The position numbers and the translations under genes are program-made. A stretch of 64,000 nt of DNA from the NCBI RefSeq assembly GCF_009729095.1, contig NZ_VTGX01000001.1, positions 1,426,001 through 1,490,000 of the forward strand, read 5' to 3'. Below the pieces are notes generated by a model, which worked only from the letters and a program-made list of their open reading frames with translations, was not told the origin of the DNA and made no database searches. Of the stretch, positions 62,377-64,000 are shown one piece after another. The stretch comes from Mycolicibacterium sp. CBMA 247. GTDB lineage: Bacteria > Actinomycetota > Actinomycetes > Mycobacteriales > Mycobacteriaceae. Positions within the stretch are counted from its first letter, which is position 1, and every line of letters begins with the position of its first letter.

Positions 62377-62918
62377 CTAAGCACGAATTCCAAATAATGG
62401 TCTGCCATCTTCACTCCGGAACGATTCTTCGATCTCATCGACCGTGGCGCGCAGGAACGCAGAAAGAGGCGCTAGCTGCCTAGGTGCCATGATTCGTCCG
62501 CCACCGCTTGCCGCAATAACTCGATCCGTCGGGTCGATCAGGACGTAGCGATCGACTCCACCAAATTTCTGCGAAGCAATCCGATAGCCATGCATCAATT
62601 CATCTGGAGACATCGGCGTAGCTATGATTGACATTTCTTTATGGCTTCTATAAGAGTCACCGAACCAGCCGAACAAGAATCGTTCGGCCACCGTACAGGA
62701 CGCGCCCGAGAAGATGAAGCACTCAGGGCCAAGCCGGTCTGAACAGTATATTTCTATTTCTACCCACCCGTCAGGCTTCTCTCTGAGGAGGTACCGAACT
62801 TCGCCCCCGCGGTTCCAGAAAATATCGCTTGCCCGTCTTCCGCGTCTCTGGTGAGTGGAAATTCCGCCAGATTGGCCCAATTTTCGATTTCACTGGATAC
62901 CGCCATACTCTTCGACAT
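62377..62918 (-). pseudogene. Imm61/IFT-like immunity gene (TNT-toxin antitoxin family) with one-base frameshift
   Basis: Most of the family pattern is visible in two frames. From ATG 62918, after a GGAGG site, EIENWANLAEFPLTRDAEDGQAIF is the usual N-terminal W-A-x-x-A segment. After a run of four A on the plus strand (62819-62822) the frame shifts, and IFWNRGGEVRYLLREKPDGW...RFLFGWFGDSYRS...SFRSEDGRPLFGIRA continues to the stop at 62377. The family (Imm61, M. tuberculosis IFT Rv3902c) neutralises NAD-degrading TNT toxins. One extra T in the run would restore the gene, so a sequencing error is possible. If the shift is real, the downstream frame alone lacks the N-terminus. Confidence 0.7.
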
Positions 62919-62938
62919 CGCCCAAGCCACCTCCGACC

Positions 62939-63063
62939 TTACGACCGTCTATTTTCACCACAATCTGCAATATCCACCGTCAGCACTTCATCGAGTTCAT
63001 CATACGTAAGCAGCGACAGCTGATTTTCCGGCCGGGCGTTAAGAATCCCTCGGACCGCAGGCG
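62939..63063 (-). other. Protein-like fragment without a start codon
   Basis: Reading on the minus strand towards a TAA at 62939, about 40 codons are protein-like (VRGILNARPENQLSLLTYDELDEVLTVDIADCGENRRS). There is no plausible start codon in this frame. It begins just past the 87-residue gene, so it may be the end of that gene after a frameshift, or a relic of another small gene. Confidence 0.4.
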
Positions 63064-63087
63064 TCGCAACAGTGCACGGCCGCGCGA

Positions 63088-63351
63088 TTACATCGGCACA
63101 CCACGATCGGTACCGGGTTTGAGTATGAGTAGATCGTCATGTTCTCGACGGCGACATTCCTCGGCGAAAGCTGCCGCAAGATCAGGTTGCTCATGGAACC
63201 GGTTGTACTGATCTGGCGTCAACCAGTAGGACTCTTCGTAATCGACCATTCGGTTGGACACCGGTATCCCCAGATACGGCCGACCCGACGATTGCTCGAT
63301 ACCGAGCACATAACGCTGCGGCCGCGAGAAGTACGTGTCATTGAATTTCAT
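63088..63351 (-). CDS. Small hypothetical protein, immunity-cluster member
   Basis: An 87-residue protein from ATG 63351: MKFNDTYFSRPQRYVLGIEQSS...YLGIPVSNRMVDYEESYWLTPDQYNRF..., ending ECRRREHDDLLILKPGTDRGVPM. The clean beta-strand then helix pattern and the conserved-looking IPVSN...VDYEE...CRRREHDDLL segments suggest a real, folded protein. It resembles small accessory proteins seen near actinobacterial polymorphic toxins, but I cannot name the family. The start overlaps the end of a 45-codon frame upstream. Confidence 0.6.
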   Translation of the reverse strand: MKFNDTYFSRPQRYVLGIEQSSGRPYLGIPVSNRMVDYEESYWLTPDQYNRFHEQPDLAAAFAEECRRREHDDLLILKPGTDRGVPM

Positions 63352-63475
63352 TAGTAGTCACCACCTGCGGGGGGCCGGACGCCACCATCAGACCGTCAAG
63401 CGCATCGCGCACAACACCGGGGCCCTCGCCGACACAAGCACCCACACCTGGCGTCCGACTCAAATTGAGTCCCAT
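63338..63475 (-). CDS. Short reading frame, probable gene remnant
   Basis: A 45-residue frame (ATG 63475 to TGA 63338) ending VVRDALDGLMVASGPPQVVTTNEIQ. The C-terminal half is protein-like, and the stop overlaps the start region of the 87-residue gene, a layout of coupled genes. The N-terminal half is not convincing. It may be the end of a longer gene whose start has been lost. Confidence 0.3.
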   Translation of the reverse strand: MGLNLSRTPGVGACVGEGPGVVRDALDGLMVASGPPQVVTTNEIQ

Positions 63476-63495
63476 CTTAACGCGAAGTCCAGCAC

Positions 63496-63756
63496 CTACT
63501 TCACAATAGTCAGATCTGTCCCCTTCATCTCGGGATAGCCCGTTTCAGGGTAAGCATCGCGAATTTCGTGAGCCAAAATTTTCAGTGCTTCCATAGCGTT
63601 GTCGGTCGGGTGTTCGGAACCTGCGATCAAAAAGTACCGCCCAACGTCTACCTTATAGCAACCCTCACTAAAAATGACTTTCATGACAAGTAACCCGTCT
63701 TCCGAGGAATATAATGTAAAATCCCAGGGGTTCATCGCGATCTTGCTTAATTGCAT
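63496..63756 (-). CDS. Small acidic hypothetical protein, possible immunity protein
   Basis: About 86 residues from ATG 63756 (an inner ATG seven codons on is possible): NPWDFTLYSSEDGLLVMKVIFSEGCYKVDVGRYFLIAGSEHPTDNAMEALKILAHEIRDAYPE, ending EMKGTDLTIVK. The strand-rich first part followed by one amphipathic helix is a common fold in small immunity proteins, but the family is not recognised. Codons are less GC-rich than in the host core genes, so it is probably acquired DNA. Confidence 0.5.
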   Translation of the reverse strand: MQLSKIAMNPWDFTLYSSEDGLLVMKVIFSEGCYKVDVGRYFLIAGSEHPTDNAMEALKILAHEIRDAYPETGYPEMKGTDLTIVK

Positions 63757-63782
63757 CAGAATAGTGGTCCAGTTCGTCTTGC

Positions 63783-63908
63783 CAGCGCCTGGGGATTCCC
63801 GAGGATCAGCTCGCGCACGACATCTTGGTGATTGTCGAGTTCCATCCCGGTGGCACTTATACACCCCTAATGCCATCAGCAGATGAATGGGGCTCTGACC
63901 CGCAATAG
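63783..63908 (+). other. Plus-strand coding remnant, C-terminal piece of an unknown protein
   Basis: About 41 codons ending in a TAG at 63906-63908 read QRLGIPEDQLAHDILVIVEF and then HPGGTYTPLMPSADEWGSDPQ. This is clearly protein-like, with HPGG and a terminal acidic segment, but an in-frame stop at 63762 and no start codon mark it as a fragment. It may be the end of a toxin or immunity gene. Confidence 0.35.
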
Positions 63909-64000
63909 CCACCTGGTGGAAGGCTGCCCATGGAGACCTGGGAGCGGTGGTAAATACCAAAGATATGATTCAAAGAGATCGATTACACCGTCACCGACAT

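Overview
The window is chromosomal DNA of a high-GC mycobacterium. A long block matches, in inverted orientation, the gene order of Mycobacterium tuberculosis Rv0648 to Rv0629c: alpha-mannosidase, ABC1/UbiB-family protein, lipG, mycolic acid methyltransferases, rplA, rplK, nusG, secE, tRNA-Trp, hadC-hadB-hadA, rpmG2, tRNA-Met, tRNA-Thr, metallo-hydrolase, echA3, recC, recB, recD. There are only two methyltransferase genes (four in M. tuberculosis) and many accessory genes between the syntenic ones. Together with GTG starts and probable leaderless promoters, this suggests an environmental or rapid-growing Mycobacterium (Mycolicibacterium); the species cannot be named from the sequence.

Layout. 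1-6.9 kb: the 5' part of an alpha-mannosidase gene, then accessory genes (EEP-family protein, nucleotidyltransferase-like protein, WYL regulator with two DinB-fold genes and a palindromic operator, TetR regulator divergent from an MpaB-like oxygenase). 7-11.4 kb: cell-envelope lipid genes. 11.5-13.4 kb: an ECF42-type sigma factor with its DGPF/YCII partner. 13.5-18.3 kb: the ribosomal/transcription/secretion cluster and the hadABC dehydratase genes, with three tRNAs. 18.4-23.9 kb: an NsrR-hmp nitric-oxide module, an ETHE1-like metallo-hydrolase, an unusual DUF2235 protein and echA3. 24-28.9 kb: an insertion relative to M. tuberculosis, holding a DUF559/AbiEi-like gene bracketed by related hairpins, a MarR-MFS operon, and a rifampicin-phosphotransferase-like protein without its ATP-grasp domain. 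29-37.2 kb: recC-recB-recD with overlapping stops and starts. 37-50.7 kb: secreted and envelope proteins, an LdtMt2-type L,D-transpeptidase, a predicted ADP-ribosyltransferase fused to two SseB-like domains, a Doc-type toxin-antitoxin pair, prfC, a Mut7-C protein, an MscS channel and an OPT transporter.

The right end, from about 50.8 kb, is a defence and conflict region. It holds a complete type I restriction-modification operon (hsdM-hsdS-hsdR) followed by a large PLD-nuclease/helicase/DUF3427 protein. Then comes a decayed second copy of the Mut7-C gene with two frameshifts. The last 2.5 kb is a lower-GC run of small minus-strand reading frames. One is an Imm61/IFT-like immunity gene (TNT-toxin antitoxin family) broken by a one-base frameshift. 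No intact toxin is visible, so this looks like an orphan, partly decayed polyimmunity locus. No integrase, transposase or CRISPR array was seen.
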